From the NCBI GenBank assembly GCA_016649715.1, contig JAENXC010000002.1, positions 1 through 64,000 on the forward strand: DNA of 64,000 bases. The letters run 5' to 3'. This document shows, piece after piece, positions 52,742 through 62,557 of this stretch. The translations under genes were made by a program, and so were the position numbers. Under the pieces are notes generated by a model. It worked only from the letters and a program-made list of their open reading frames with translations, had not been told where the DNA came from and made no database searches. Every line of letters begins with the position of its first letter. Positions within the stretch are counted from its first letter, which is position 1. Origin of the DNA: Flavobacteriaceae bacterium. Its GTDB lineage: Bacteria; Bacteroidota; Bacteroidia; Flavobacteriales; Flavobacteriaceae.

Positions 52742-55700
52742 AATGTTCTCCCAATTTCCCGGTATATTGGCCTTGCTGCCTTTAACAACCGACCCGAAAA
52801 ACGATTTCGCAAAAATGGAAACTTGGGAAAATATGCGGAAGTATTTCGGAAAACCAGATTGGCCATTGCCTCTCAAAAGCGATCTTGATTATTTTAAAGA
52901 TTACCGCGATAACATATTGAAGAAAAGGGATGAGATAGATTATTCAAGTATGGTATATATTGCCGGCAAGGATAAAATGACTCCTTGTGGTTACTATTTG
53001 GACGAAATTCCCCCGAAAAAACAACTCTATTTCCTTTATACCAGTGAAGGGGATCAAAGTGTAACTTGGGAATCCGGCATCCCAAAACAGCTTATAGAGG
53101 CCAATGCCGTTTACTATTCGCGCGTAACGCACGGAGCACTCGCCAATGAACCTGACCTTTTTAATGCCATAGCGGAAATATTGACCACTGGTCAAACCCA
53201 GTTACTCCGCAATACAAAACCATTATTACGGGGCGAAGAAAAAATATTCAGGGCTGAACCGGATATAGATTTTGATCTTTCCGAAAATGGATTGGAAAAA
53301 ACCATTTTAGGTCTCGGGGCTGAAATAGAACCTGTTAGCAGCCAAATCCCCGTTACCGTTACCGTTAGCAATGGTGATTTACGATATGCTGAATACCCAA
53401 TTATTGCAGGACATTTTTTGAATGATGGAGTGCTTTACGCCGAAAAGGCCATAGACAATTACCTTGACGGAAGTCTAACTTCAAAACACAGATTGGGACT
53501 TTATCCTGGGGAAATTGGTACCAACGCCATTTTTGGAAAGATGGATGGAAGTGATTTTGAAGGTGCCATAATTGTAGGGCTAGGCGAACCGGACCAGCTA
53601 ACCTCTTTTCAGCTTTCAAAATCTGTGGAACAAGGGGTGCTGAATTATTTGTTAAGCATCCGAGGCAATACCGCTCCTAAGAAAGGCATCGGAGTTTCCA
53701 CCTTGATCGTTGCAACGGGTTACGGAGGTCTTTCGGTTGAAGGTTCCATTAAAGCTATTATTGAGGGCGTTAACCGAGCTAATGAAAAAGTGAAGATGTT
53801 GTCGAGTGAAGGTTACAAAACCGTTCAAAATATTGAAATCATTGAGCTTTATGCAGATAGGGCACTGAATTGTATGTACGTTCTCAACAAAATTGCCAAT
53901 AAGGAAAATTCAACTTTCAACATCATAATTGGCAACAAGCGAATCAAAAACCTATTGGGAATTCAAAAAAGAACGCCCTTGGACAATGCCGAGGATTGGT
54001 GGAACAGAATGACGGTTAAATACAAAGAAGCCAACGAGCAAACCGGGGAACCATCCAGTATGGTTTTTGGATCTTCCACTAACGATTCCAGGGAGGAAGA
54101 AAATGAACTTTACAGTAGCACTCCGTTGATAGACCTCTTTATCTCAGAAGTTTCGAGCACTAACCAATGGTCTGCCTGCACCGCAAAAACCCTTTTCGAA
54201 TTATTGATTCCCAATAATTTAAAGGAAAAACTTAAACGAAAAGGAAATATTTCTTGGATACTCGATGCCAAAACGGCTTCCTATCCTTGGGAATTGCTCC
54301 AAGACAACACGACCAATGCCAAACCCCTATGCATTAATGCGGGAATGATTCGGCAGTTATCCACCAAAGATTACAGGATAAATATAAAACGCGTGGCCGA
54401 TAAAGGTGCCTTGGTTATTGCCGATCCAATCCTGGATGGTTTCATTTCCCAGTTGCCCGGCGCAAGGGAAGAGGGAATGATGGTTAAGGATACTTTGGAA
54501 AATGTAGGCTATCCTACCACTCAACTCATTGGTACAGATGCCGAAAGCATAGTCAAGAATTTTTTCTGCAATGATTATACAATAATACATTTGGCAGGTC
54601 ATGGGGTCTTCAATCCAAAAAACCCGAAAAAATCTGGAATGGTGATCGGTAAGGATATTTTCCTTACAGTATTCGAAATTCAGCAGATGCCAGTGGTGCC
54701 AGAGCTCGTTTTTGTGAACTGCTGCCACCTTGGGTATAGCGATGCCGAAGACGAAAAATATTATCGCGATCGCTACAAATTGGCTGCAAACATTGGTACA
54801 GAATTGATAAGCATAAGCGTGAAAGCTGTAATAGCTGCCGGTTGGGCGGTTAATGACGCTGCGGCTATGGATTTTGCGCAGATTTTTTACAGCAGTATGT
54901 TCTCTGGAGATAATTTTGGGGATTCCGTAAAAAATGCCCGCAATTACATTTATGAAAAACACCCGGGCAACAATACTTGGGGCGCCTATCAATGTTATGG
55001 TGATCCATTCTTCAAACTTAAAGGCATCTCTGGAGGAAGCGGTTCTTGGTCGCCAAGTTATATTGTTCCGCAGGAAGCCGAGATAGATCTCGATAACCTA
55101 CTCAACCAGTTGCAAATGGCAACAAGTGCAGATAAGGACCATTTGGCAGAATTGAACACTATTATGAAGGCGGTGGATAGAGACGTTTTCAGAACACCTC
55201 AAATTATAGAAAGAGTAGCCAAGATTTATCAAGAATTGGCAATGTATATTGAGGCTAGTGCAAATTACGAAGAACTCCTAAAAATGGAAAATGCAGATTT
55301 CTCCTTTTCCTGTATGGAAAAATATTGCAACACAAGGGCAAAAATGTATATCCGAGAAATTTTTGAAAGTGAAGAGGCAACAGCAGCGGAGAAAAAAGAG
55401 GCCTACAAAAAAACGGAACGGGTAATCAGTGACCTTACTGTATTGCTTTTTGCGGGGGAAACCGCCGAACGTCACAACCTTTTGGGAAGTTCCTACAAAC
55501 GCTTGGCCATGTTGTCTCCAGATTCCAAAAAGCGAACCAACGCCTATAAAATTGCAGTTTCACATTATGACAGGGCCTATAGCAATGACTTCAATTCAAA
55601 CAAAATTTATTCTATTGCGAATTCCATCGAACTCGCTTGTTTGTTGGTTTTTAGCGGAGCTACGAAATCTGGGGGAGAATTTACTGTAGATGCGAAGAAA

Positions 55701-56180
55701 TATAAATTAAGGTCCATATCCGAAGCGCAACAAATGCTTGAGGAGGAACAAAATAAATTGAAACAAAAATCGGAGGCCGAAGACCTTAATTATTGGGATT
55801 TGATTGCCTTCTTAAATATTGATTTATGCCTTCTCTTAATTATTGAAGATGAAAAAATTGAAACCAAATGGGATGAAGTCATTCAAAATTTTAAAAAGAT
55901 TTGGAAAAAGGCTGGTTCCGAAGCAAAAAAAGCAGCAGAATTGGAACACCTCGAATTTTTAACCCAAAGCCTTAATTCTATTGCCGGTTTAGACGACGAG
56001 GCTTATAAACCGCAAAATGATTTGGAAACTCATATAAGTGAATTGAGAACTGCATTGAGTGGTGTTAGAAAAAAGATGAAGTCAGAGAACTCCGCAAAAT
56101 CGAAACCCAAAACAACAAAACCAAGTCCGCAACCGAAACCGAAACCCAAAACGAAATCAAAATCGAAGCCTAAAAAATAA
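52734..56180 (+). CDS. CHAT caspase-like protease with lipase C-terminal half, M17-N-like and TPR-like domains (frameshifted)
   Basis: 1148 residues from TTG 52734, or 1145 from ATG 52743; neither is a natural start. Residues 1-155 complete the LCAT-like lipase of the upstream frame: FSQFPGILALLP, Asp107 in EGDQSVTW and His133 in VTHGALANEP. Residues about 195-390 resemble the N-terminal domain of M17 aminopeptidases (EGAIIVGLGEPDQLTSFQLS). Residues about 520-780 form a CHAT domain: catalytic His623 in HLAGHGVF and Cys664 in VFVNCCHLG, with AAGWAVND and WGAYQCYGDPFFKL. A helical TPR-like part lies at about 820-1060. The tail is 30 residues of Lys, Pro and Thr. A terminator follows. Confidence 0.8.
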   Translation: MLKMFSQFPGILALLPLTTDPKNDFAKMETWENMRKYFGKPDWPLPLKSDLDYFKDYRDNILKKRDEIDYSSMVYIAGKDKMTPCGYYLDEIPPKKQLYFLYTSEGDQSVTWESGIPKQLIEANAVYYSRVTHGALANEPDLFNAIAEILTTGQTQLLRNTKPLLRGEEKIFRAEPDIDFDLSENGLEKTILGLGAEIEPVSSQIPVTVTVSNGDLRYAEYPIIAGHFLNDGVLYAEKAIDNYLDGSLTSKHRLGLYPGEIGTNAIFGKMDGSDFEGAIIVGLGEPDQLTSFQLSKSVEQGVLNYLLSIRGNTAPKKGIGVSTLIVATGYGGLSVEGSIKAIIEGVNRANEKVKMLSSEGYKTVQNIEIIELYADRALNCMYVLNKIANKENSTFNIIIGNKRIKNLLGIQKRTPLDNAEDWWNRMTVKYKEANEQTGEPSSMVFGSSTNDSREEENELYSSTPLIDLFISEVSSTNQWSACTAKTLFELLIPNNLKEKLKRKGNISWILDAKTASYPWELLQDNTTNAKPLCINAGMIRQLSTKDYRINIKRVADKGALVIADPILDGFISQLPGAREEGMMVKDTLENVGYPTTQLIGTDAESIVKNFFCNDYTIIHLAGHGVFNPKNPKKSGMVIGKDIFLTVFEIQQMPVVPELVFVNCCHLGYSDAEDEKYYRDRYKLAANIGTELISISVKAVIAAGWAVNDAAAMDFAQIFYSSMFSGDNFGDSVKNARNYIYEKHPGNNTWGAYQCYGDPFFKLKGISGGSGSWSPSYIVPQEAEIDLDNLLNQLQMATSADKDHLAELNTIMKAVDRDVFRTPQIIERVAKIYQELAMYIEASANYEELLKMENADFSFSCMEKYCNTRAKMYIREIFESEEATAAEKKEAYKKTERVISDLTVLLFAGETAERHNLLGSSYKRLAMLSPDSKKRTNAYKIAVSHYDRAYSNDFNSNKIYSIANSIELACLLVFSGATKSGGEFTVDAKKYKLRSISEAQQMLEEEQNKLKQKSEAEDLNYWDLIAFLNIDLCLLLIIEDEKIETKWDEVIQNFKKIWKKAGSEAKKAAELEHLEFLTQSLNSIAGLDDEAYKPQNDLETHISELRTALSGVRKKMKSENSAKSKPKTTKPSPQPKPKPKTKSKSKPKK

Positions 56181-56204
56181 TTGAAAAATCTAAATTTTGA
56201 AATG

Positions 56205-56243
56205 AAAAAACCTTGCTGATGTCTCTTATCGTCGAGGTTTTTT
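56205..56243 (+). terminator. Terminator after the CHAT gene
   Basis: AAAAAACCT (56205-56213) and AGGTTTTTT (56235-56243) form a 9-bp stem with a long loop ending in a T6 run, 25 bases after the stop. Confidence 0.6.
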
Positions 56244-56309
56244 ACTTTACTGGGAATAAGCAGTGGCATAATCTTCCCACAAATATTACCTTTATCAAAA
56301 TTTCTGTTT

Positions 56310-56801
56310 ATGGAAGAAAAATTTAAAGCCATTGTCAATGATACCTTCGAGTTTTCATTGTCATTGAAGGATTTGGAAACCCTCGATGTTATTTCCGACA
56401 GCAAAAAATCCAATATCATCTATGCTCACAAATCGGTTGAGGCCAATATCTTTGAAACAGATTTCAGAAATAGAATTTACACTGTATCAATAAATGGCAA
56501 TCGCTATCAAGTTAGGTTGAAAAACAAACTTGATGCCCTTATCGCTAAAATGGGACTATCGCTTGGCAATACTGCGATTGAAGACGAAATTCTAGCACCC
56601 ATGCCGGGGATTATTTTGGAAGTGAACGTTTCCGAAGGCGATGAAGTTAAAAAAGGTGATTTTCTTTGCGTTCTTGAAGCGATGAAGATGGAAAACACGC
56701 TAACCGCGCCGCGTGATGGTATTGTAAAATCTGTTAACATCGCAAAAGGCGAAACGGTCGATAAAGGAAAATTGTTAATTGAATTCCATAAAAATGATTA
56801 A
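56310..56801 (+). CDS. Biotin carboxyl carrier protein of an acyl-CoA carboxylase
   Basis: Carries the carboxybiotin between the two enzyme halves. 163 residues: a variable N-terminal 85, then a biotinyl domain with the biotin attachment Lys in VLEAMKMENTL and PMPGIILEVNVSEGDEVKKG. The last 8 bases overlap the biotin carboxylase start. It is cotranscribed with the next two genes. A TACCTTTA element at 56286-56293 is a near-match promoter. Confidence 0.92.
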   Translation: MEEKFKAIVNDTFEFSLSLKDLETLDVISDSKKSNIIYAHKSVEANIFETDFRNRIYTVSINGNRYQVRLKNKLDALIAKMGLSLGNTAIEDEILAPMPGIILEVNVSEGDEVKKGDFLCVLEAMKMENTLTAPRDGIVKSVNIAKGETVDKGKLLIEFHKND

Positions 56802-58236
56802 AAAAATCTTGGTTGCCAACCGTGGCGAAATTGCTTTACGAATTATGAAAACCGCCCGAAATATGGGCATTAAAACGGTTGCCATTTTTTCAGAAGCAGA
56901 TAGAAATGCTCCGCACGTAAAGTATGCTGATGAAGCCGTTTGCATCGGCCCGCCGCCTTCCAACGAATCGTATCTTTTGGGCGATAAAATAATTAAAGTT
57001 GCTAAAGAACTAAACGTTGATGCAATCCATCCCGGTTACGGATTTTTGAGTGAGAATGCTGATTTTGGTGAAAGCGTTGAAAAAAGTGGAATGATTTTCA
57101 TCGGTCCAAAATCGCACGCCATTCGCATAATGGGCAGTAAACTCGCTGCAAAAGATGCAGTGAAAGAATACAACATCCCAATGGTTCCCGGCACCGCGGA
57201 AGCAATTACAGATGTTTCGGCAGCGAAGGAAATTGCGAAAAAAATTGGTTTCCCAATCCTTATAAAAGCTTCTGCTGGTGGTGGTGGAAAAGGAATGCGC
57301 ATTGTTGAAAACGCCGAAGAATTTGAAGACCAAATGAAGCGCGCCATCAGCGAGGCCGAAAATGCTTTTGGCGATAGATCGGTTTTTATTGAAAAGTTTG
57401 TCACTTCGCCAAGACATATCGAAATCCAGGTTTTGGCAGATAATTTCGGAAATACGGTTTACCTTTTTGAGCGAGAATGCAGTATTCAGCGTCGCCATCA
57501 AAAAGTTGTTGAAGAAGCGCCTTCATCGGTTTTAACTTCAGAATTGCGCAAACAAATGGGTGAAGCAGCCGTGAAAGTTGCAAAAGCCTGTGATTATGTG
57601 GGCGCAGGAACGGTGGAATTTTTGTTGGACGAGAAAAACAATTTTTACTTCCTAGAAATGAATACGCGTCTTCAAGTGGAGCATCCAGTAACAGAACTGA
57701 TTACTGGGCTAGATTTGGTGGAACAACAGATAAATGTTGCCAATAATGAAAAACTTTCCTTTTCGCAGGAAGATCTAAAAATCAATGGCCACGCCTTTGA
57801 ACTACGAGTTTACGCAGAAGATCCGCTGAACAATTTTATGCCCAGCGTTGGAAAACTGGAAGTTTACCGTCCGCCGAGCGGAAAAAATATTCGGGTGGAC
57901 GACGGGTTTACCGAAGGGATGCAAGTGCCAATACACTACGACCCTATGCTTTCAAAATTGATAACCTTCGGAAAAACTCGAAACGAGGCGATGCAAACAA
58001 TGCTCGAAGCCATTTCAGAATACGATATTGAAGGCGTTAGCACAACGCTTTCGTTCGGAAAATTCGTCTTTGAACACGAAGCCTTCCGCAGCGGAAATTT
58101 CGATACCAATTTTGTAAAAAAATATTATTCCGAAGAAAAACTGAAAGCAATCAACGAAGAGGAAGCAAAAATCGCGGCACTTTTCGCATTGAAACAGTAT
58201 TTAAAGGACTCAGAAAAACTTCGATTACCAAAATAA
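56794..58236 (+). CDS. Biotin carboxylase subunit of an acyl-CoA carboxylase
   Basis: ATP-dependent carboxylation of biotin. 480 residues from ATG 56794 (MIKKILVANRGEIALRIMKTA), overlapping the BCCP gene by 8 bases. ATP-grasp features: LIKASAGGGGKGMRIV, ERECSIQRRHQKVVEEAP with catalytic residues, and FLEMNTRLQVEHPVTELITGLDLV. Because it is encoded with its own carrier and a PccB-type carboxyltransferase, it most likely serves propionyl-CoA or another short acyl-CoA rather than fatty acid synthesis. Confidence 0.92.
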   Translation: MIKKILVANRGEIALRIMKTARNMGIKTVAIFSEADRNAPHVKYADEAVCIGPPPSNESYLLGDKIIKVAKELNVDAIHPGYGFLSENADFGESVEKSGMIFIGPKSHAIRIMGSKLAAKDAVKEYNIPMVPGTAEAITDVSAAKEIAKKIGFPILIKASAGGGGKGMRIVENAEEFEDQMKRAISEAENAFGDRSVFIEKFVTSPRHIEIQVLADNFGNTVYLFERECSIQRRHQKVVEEAPSSVLTSELRKQMGEAAVKVAKACDYVGAGTVEFLLDEKNNFYFLEMNTRLQVEHPVTELITGLDLVEQQINVANNEKLSFSQEDLKINGHAFELRVYAEDPLNNFMPSVGKLEVYRPPSGKNIRVDDGFTEGMQVPIHYDPMLSKLITFGKTRNEAMQTMLEAISEYDIEGVSTTLSFGKFVFEHEAFRSGNFDTNFVKKYYSEEKLKAINEEEAKIAALFALKQYLKDSEKLRLPK

Positions 58237-58238
58237 AA

Positions 58239-58292
58239 CCTCTGTGTTCTCTGTGGTGAAAAAATAACCACGAAGGCACAGAGGGCACAGAG
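58239..58292. repeat. Inverted CTCTGTG/CACAGAG repeat
   Basis: The left arm (CTCTGTGTTCTCTGTGGT, 58240-58257) and right arm (from ACCAC at 58267 to CACAGAG at 58292) are imperfect inverted copies, lying between two genes of the carboxylase operon. It could attenuate or stabilise the transcript. Related copies are at 43341 and 19343. Confidence 0.7.
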
Positions 58293-58308
58293 AAAAGCAT
58301 AGACTTAT

Positions 58309-59850
58309 ATGACAGACAATAATAAAAAACTGCACCAAATAATTTCCGAAGCCAAGAAAGGCGGCGGTGAAAAACGAATTGCAAAACAGCACGAAAAGAA
58401 AAAACTTACCGCCCGCGAACGAGTGGAATATCTTCTCGACCAAGGCTCCTTTGAAGAAATGGGAATCCTCGTAACCCACAGAACCACCGACTTCGATATG
58501 CAAAAAGAAGTGTATTATGGTGATGGCGTTGTTACGGGCTACGGAACCATAAACGGTCGTTTGGTATATATTTTCGCGCAGGATTTTACGGTTTTCGGTG
58601 GTGCACTTTCCGAAACCCACGCCGAAAAAATATGTAAAATAATGGATCATGCCGTGAGCGTTGGCGCTCCAATAATTGGTTTGAACGATTCGGGCGGGGC
58701 GCGAATTCAGGAAGGCGTTCGCTCTTTGGGCGGATATGCCGATATTTTTTATAGAAACGTACAAGCTTCGGGCGTTGTTCCACAGATTTCGGCAATTATG
58801 GGACCGTGCGCCGGCGGAGCCGTTTATTCTCCGGCAATGACAGATTTCACTTTGATGGTGCAGGGCAGCAGCTACATGTTTGTTACGGGGCCAAATGTGG
58901 TGAAAACCGTTACCAATGAAAACGTAACTTCCGAAGAATTGGGCGGTGCGCGAACACACGCCACCAAAAGCGGAGTGACCCATTTCACTGCTGCGAATGA
59001 TATAGTTTGTTTGGAACAGATTAAAACTTTGCTCAGCTATCTTCCGCAGAACAACAAAATGGTTACCGAGAAATTGCCTTTTGAAACTGCCGATGAATTT
59101 CGGGATGAACTGGAAACCATCATCCCAGATTCCGCAAACAAACCGTATGATATGCACGAAGTAATAAAGGGAATTATTGATGCCGATTCCTTTTTTGAGG
59201 TGCACAAAGATTACGCAGATAATATAATAGTTGGTTTTGCGAGACTTGGGGGAAGAAGCATCGGCATCGTTGCAAACCAGCCGATGAGTTTAGCGGGCGT
59301 TTTGGATGTGGACAGTTCCAAGAAAGGAGCACGATTTACGCGTTTCTGCGATTGCTTCAACATTCCACTTTTGGTTTTGGTAGATGTTCCGGGCTTTCTT
59401 CCGGGAACGGACCAAGAATGGAACGGAATTATTCTGAATGGAGCCAAGTTACTTTACGCTTTAAGTGAAGCCACTGTTCCGCGTGTTACAGTAATCACCC
59501 GAAAAGCTTACGGCGGCGCGTATGATGTGATGAACAGCAAACACATAGGCGCAGATATGAATTATGCTTGGCCAACTGCCGAAATCGCGGTAATGGGAGC
59601 AAAGGGCGCCAGTGAGATTATTTTCAAAAATGAAATTTCTGAAGCTGCAAATCCTGAATTGAAACTTTCGGAAAAGGAAGCTGAATATGCTGAAAAATTC
59701 GCCAATCCTTTTAAAGCTGCACAACGCGGATTTATTGATGAAGTAATCCAACCGCGCGAAACACGCCGAAAATTATTGAAGGCTTTTGCAATGCTTGAAA
59801 CGAAGGATGTGTCGGGGCCAAACCGAAAACACGGAAATATTCCATTGTAA
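58309..59850 (+). CDS. Acyl-CoA carboxylase carboxyltransferase subunit (PccB-type)
   Basis: Transfers CO2 from carboxybiotin to an acyl-CoA, likely propionyl-CoA giving methylmalonyl-CoA. 513 residues of the fused-type carboxyltransferase: [39 protein letters not shown] and [16 protein letters not shown] in the N-terminal half; [30 protein letters not shown] and [21 protein letters not shown] in the C-terminal half. Third gene of the operon, after a 72-base gap holding an inverted repeat. The substrate assignment is by family and context. Confidence 0.9.
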   Translation: MTDNNKKLHQIISEAKKGGGEKRIAKQHEKKKLTARERVEYLLDQGSFEEMGILVTHRTTDFDMQKEVYYGDGVVTGYGTINGRLVYIFAQDFTVFGGALSETHAEKICKIMDHAVSVGAPIIGLNDSGGARIQEGVRSLGGYADIFYRNVQASGVVPQISAIMGPCAGGAVYSPAMTDFTLMVQGSSYMFVTGPNVVKTVTNENVTSEELGGARTHATKSGVTHFTAANDIVCLEQIKTLLSYLPQNNKMVTEKLPFETADEFRDELETIIPDSANKPYDMHEVIKGIIDADSFFEVHKDYADNIIVGFARLGGRSIGIVANQPMSLAGVLDVDSSKKGARFTRFCDCFNIPLLVLVDVPGFLPGTDQEWNGIILNGAKLLYALSEATVPRVTVITRKAYGGAYDVMNSKHIGADMNYAWPTAEIAVMGAKGASEIIFKNEISEAANPELKLSEKEAEYAEKFANPFKAAQRGFIDEVIQPRETRRKLLKAFAMLETKDVSGPNRKHGNIPL

Positions 59851-60036
59851 ATTTTCTACTAAAATATTTGGGGTCGCTACAGTTGATGATTATCACAAAT
59901 CGAAATACTCAAGATAAACTAGAGGCAAGACCTCATTGATTTCTTTTGAACAGGTTAGTTTCAGAAAATGATGATTGTCATAAATTAGTGGAAGTACAAT
60001 TCATAAATTTATTGATTAATTAAAAGCGCACTATAA

Positions 60037-62547
60037 ATGTCCATAACAAACTTCGACATTAACGGGCTGACGGATTCCGAAGTTTTGGCTTCTCGAAAAA
60101 GATTCGGCAGTAATATTCTTGAATCAAAAAAGAAAAATCACTTCCTCGAAGCAATTAAAGGCTTGGCTAAGGAACCAATGGTCATTTTATTGCTGGTTGC
60201 AGCGACACTGTATTTTTTTACAGGAAATACGGGTGACGGAATTTTCCTCGCTGCGGCAATACTTTTGGTTGCTGCAATTTCGCTCTATCAAGATGCCAAA
60301 ACTCACAATGCACTCGAAAAGCTGAAAGAACTTTCGCAACCCCATTGTAAGGTAATCCGCAACGGAGAAGTTGTGGAAATTAACAGCCAAGAGGTTGTGG
60401 TCGGCGACTTTTTGATGGTAGAGGAAGGTTCAACAATTGTTGCAGATGGGACCATAGTTCATTCCAATGATTTTTCGGTGAACGAATCCATTTTAACTGG
60501 GGAATCGTTTTCCGTTGAAAAAGTTGCCAATTCCGAAGACAACAAAATTTTTATGGGAACCCAAGTTGCGGGAGGGCTTGCCATTGCTAAAATCTCAGCC
60601 ATTGGCAATCAAACGGAGGTCGGGAAAATCGGTAAAAGCATTGAAGCCATTTCTTCTGAAAAATCGACGCTTGAACTCCAAATAAACGATTTTGTAAAAA
60701 AGATGGTAATCGCGGGAGCGGTTGTTTTTCTGTTGGTTTGGGGCATCAATTATTACAATTCCGAAAACGTTTTAGACAGTCTTTTAAAAGCACTGACCCT
60801 TGCAATGAGCATTTTACCGGAGGAAATCCCCGTGGCTTTTACCACTTTTATGGCTATTGGAGCTTGGCGACTTATGAATATGGGGGTAATAGTAAAACAG
60901 ATGAAAACCGTGGAATCCTTGGGCAGTGCCACCGTTATTTGTGTTGACAAAACGGGCACAATTACCGAGAATAGAATGCGACTCGATAAGATTTATACTT
61001 TGGAAACCGATAAAATCACTTCGGTTGAAGAAACGCATTCCGCAAGTGAAAAAGAACTTATAACCATTGCCATGTGGGCCAGCGAGCCCATTCCATTTGA
61101 TACGATGGAGCAATCGCTACACAATTTTTACGGTTCCATTATTGAAAATGACGAAAGACCTAATTTCAAAATGGTGCACGAATATCCACTGGGCGGCAAA
61201 CCCCCAATGATGACGCATATTTTTGAAAATGCGGAAGGCAACCGAATCATTGCGGCCAAAGGTGCGCCCGAGGCATTGATTGCAGTTTCAAATTTAAGCG
61301 GAGAGCAAAAGGATAAACTAAAAGAAAAAATCACCGTTTTGGCAGCGGAAGGGTATCGTGTTTTGGGCGTTGGAATTTCAAATTTTGAAGGGACAGCTTG
61401 GCCAAAAAAGCAACAGGATTTCCGTTTTGAATTTAAGGGATTGGTTGCGTTTTATGATCCACCGAAAGGAAATATAGAGAAAGTATTTCAGGATTTTTAC
61501 AATGCTGGAATCGCTGTTAAAATCATTACGGGCGATATTGCGGAAACCACCGCCGCCATTGCAAAAAAGGTAAACTTTAGAGGTAGCGAAGAGGTTGTTT
61601 CGGGCGATGATCTTGTGGCTTTGGATGCTGCGGAACTTCAAAAAATAACTTTAGAAAAAAATATTTTTGCACGAATGTTTCCCGAAGCAAAACTTAAAAT
61701 AATCAACGCCCTCAAAGCACAGGGTCACATTGTTGCAATGACCGGCGATGGCGTAAACGACGGGCCGGCGTTAAAAGCCGCAAATATTGGCATTGCGATG
61801 GGGAAGAAGGGAACTGAAATTGCAAAACAATCCGCCTCGCTGATTCTTGTGGATGATGACCTTTCCAAAATGGTAGAAGCAGTGGCTATGGGGAGAAAAA
61901 TCTATTTCAATCTTAAAAAAGCCATTCAATATATTATTTCAATCCATATTCCCATCATACTTACTGTTTTCATTCCTTTAGTTTTGGGGTGGGTATATCC
62001 CAATATTTTTACGCCAATACACGTAATTTTGTTGGAATTGATAATGGGTCCAACCTGCTCGATAGTTTATGAAAACGAACCGCTGGAAAAGGATTCCATG
62101 CTGCAAAAACCGAGACCTGTAAGCAGTACGTTTTTCAATTGGAGCGAACTATTAACAAGTGTAATCCAAGGATTGGCAATTACGGCTGGAGTTCTTACTG
62201 TATATCAAATAGCAGTAAATAATGGTGCTAACGAAGCAATAACCCTAACGATGGTCTTTACCGCGCTCATTACTGCCAACATTATGCTCACTTTCGTAAA
62301 CCGTTCATTTATTCATTCCATTTTCGAAACTTTTAAATACAAAAACAACTTGGTGCCGATTATGGTTGGGATTACCATTGGCATAACGTTGTTGCTTCTT
62401 TTTGTTCCACCCTTCACTAAATTCTTCGGATTTGAAAGACTTGGGTTAAGCCAGATAGGTATCAGTGTTGGGATTGGGATGATAAGTGTGCTGTGGTATG
62501 AAATTGTGAAATTTTGGAAACGCAATAAAAATAAACCAAAAATATAA
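60037..62547 (+). CDS. P-type cation-transporting ATPase (P2, calcium-type)
   Basis: ATP-driven cation export, probably Ca2+, across the inner membrane. 836 residues. Motifs in order: LTGES (actuator), ILPEEIPVAFTTFMAIGAWRL (membrane helix 4, with PEEIP in place of PEGLP), CVDKTGTITENRM (phosphorylated Asp), KGAPEALI, and MTGDGVNDGPALKAANIGIAMG. About ten membrane segments. No N-terminal metal-binding domain, so it is not a P1B heavy-metal pump. Two near-identical 16-base sites lie upstream. The next gene follows after 10 bases. Confidence 0.9.
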   Translation: MSITNFDINGLTDSEVLASRKRFGSNILESKKKNHFLEAIKGLAKEPMVILLLVAATLYFFTGNTGDGIFLAAAILLVAAISLYQDAKTHNALEKLKELSQPHCKVIRNGEVVEINSQEVVVGDFLMVEEGSTIVADGTIVHSNDFSVNESILTGESFSVEKVANSEDNKIFMGTQVAGGLAIAKISAIGNQTEVGKIGKSIEAISSEKSTLELQINDFVKKMVIAGAVVFLLVWGINYYNSENVLDSLLKALTLAMSILPEEIPVAFTTFMAIGAWRLMNMGVIVKQMKTVESLGSATVICVDKTGTITENRMRLDKIYTLETDKITSVEETHSASEKELITIAMWASEPIPFDTMEQSLHNFYGSIIENDERPNFKMVHEYPLGGKPPMMTHIFENAEGNRIIAAKGAPEALIAVSNLSGEQKDKLKEKITVLAAEGYRVLGVGISNFEGTAWPKKQQDFRFEFKGLVAFYDPPKGNIEKVFQDFYNAGIAVKIITGDIAETTAAIAKKVNFRGSEEVVSGDDLVALDAAELQKITLEKNIFARMFPEAKLKIINALKAQGHIVAMTGDGVNDGPALKAANIGIAMGKKGTEIAKQSASLILVDDDLSKMVEAVAMGRKIYFNLKKAIQYIISIHIPIILTVFIPLVLGWVYPNIFTPIHVILLELIMGPTCSIVYENEPLEKDSMLQKPRPVSSTFFNWSELLTSVIQGLAITAGVLTVYQIAVNNGANEAITLTMVFTALITANIMLTFVNRSFIHSIFETFKYKNNLVPIMVGITIGITLLLLFVPPFTKFFGFERLGLSQIGISVGIGMISVLWYEIVKFWKRNKNKPKI

Positions 62548-62557
62548 TTCTAAAACT

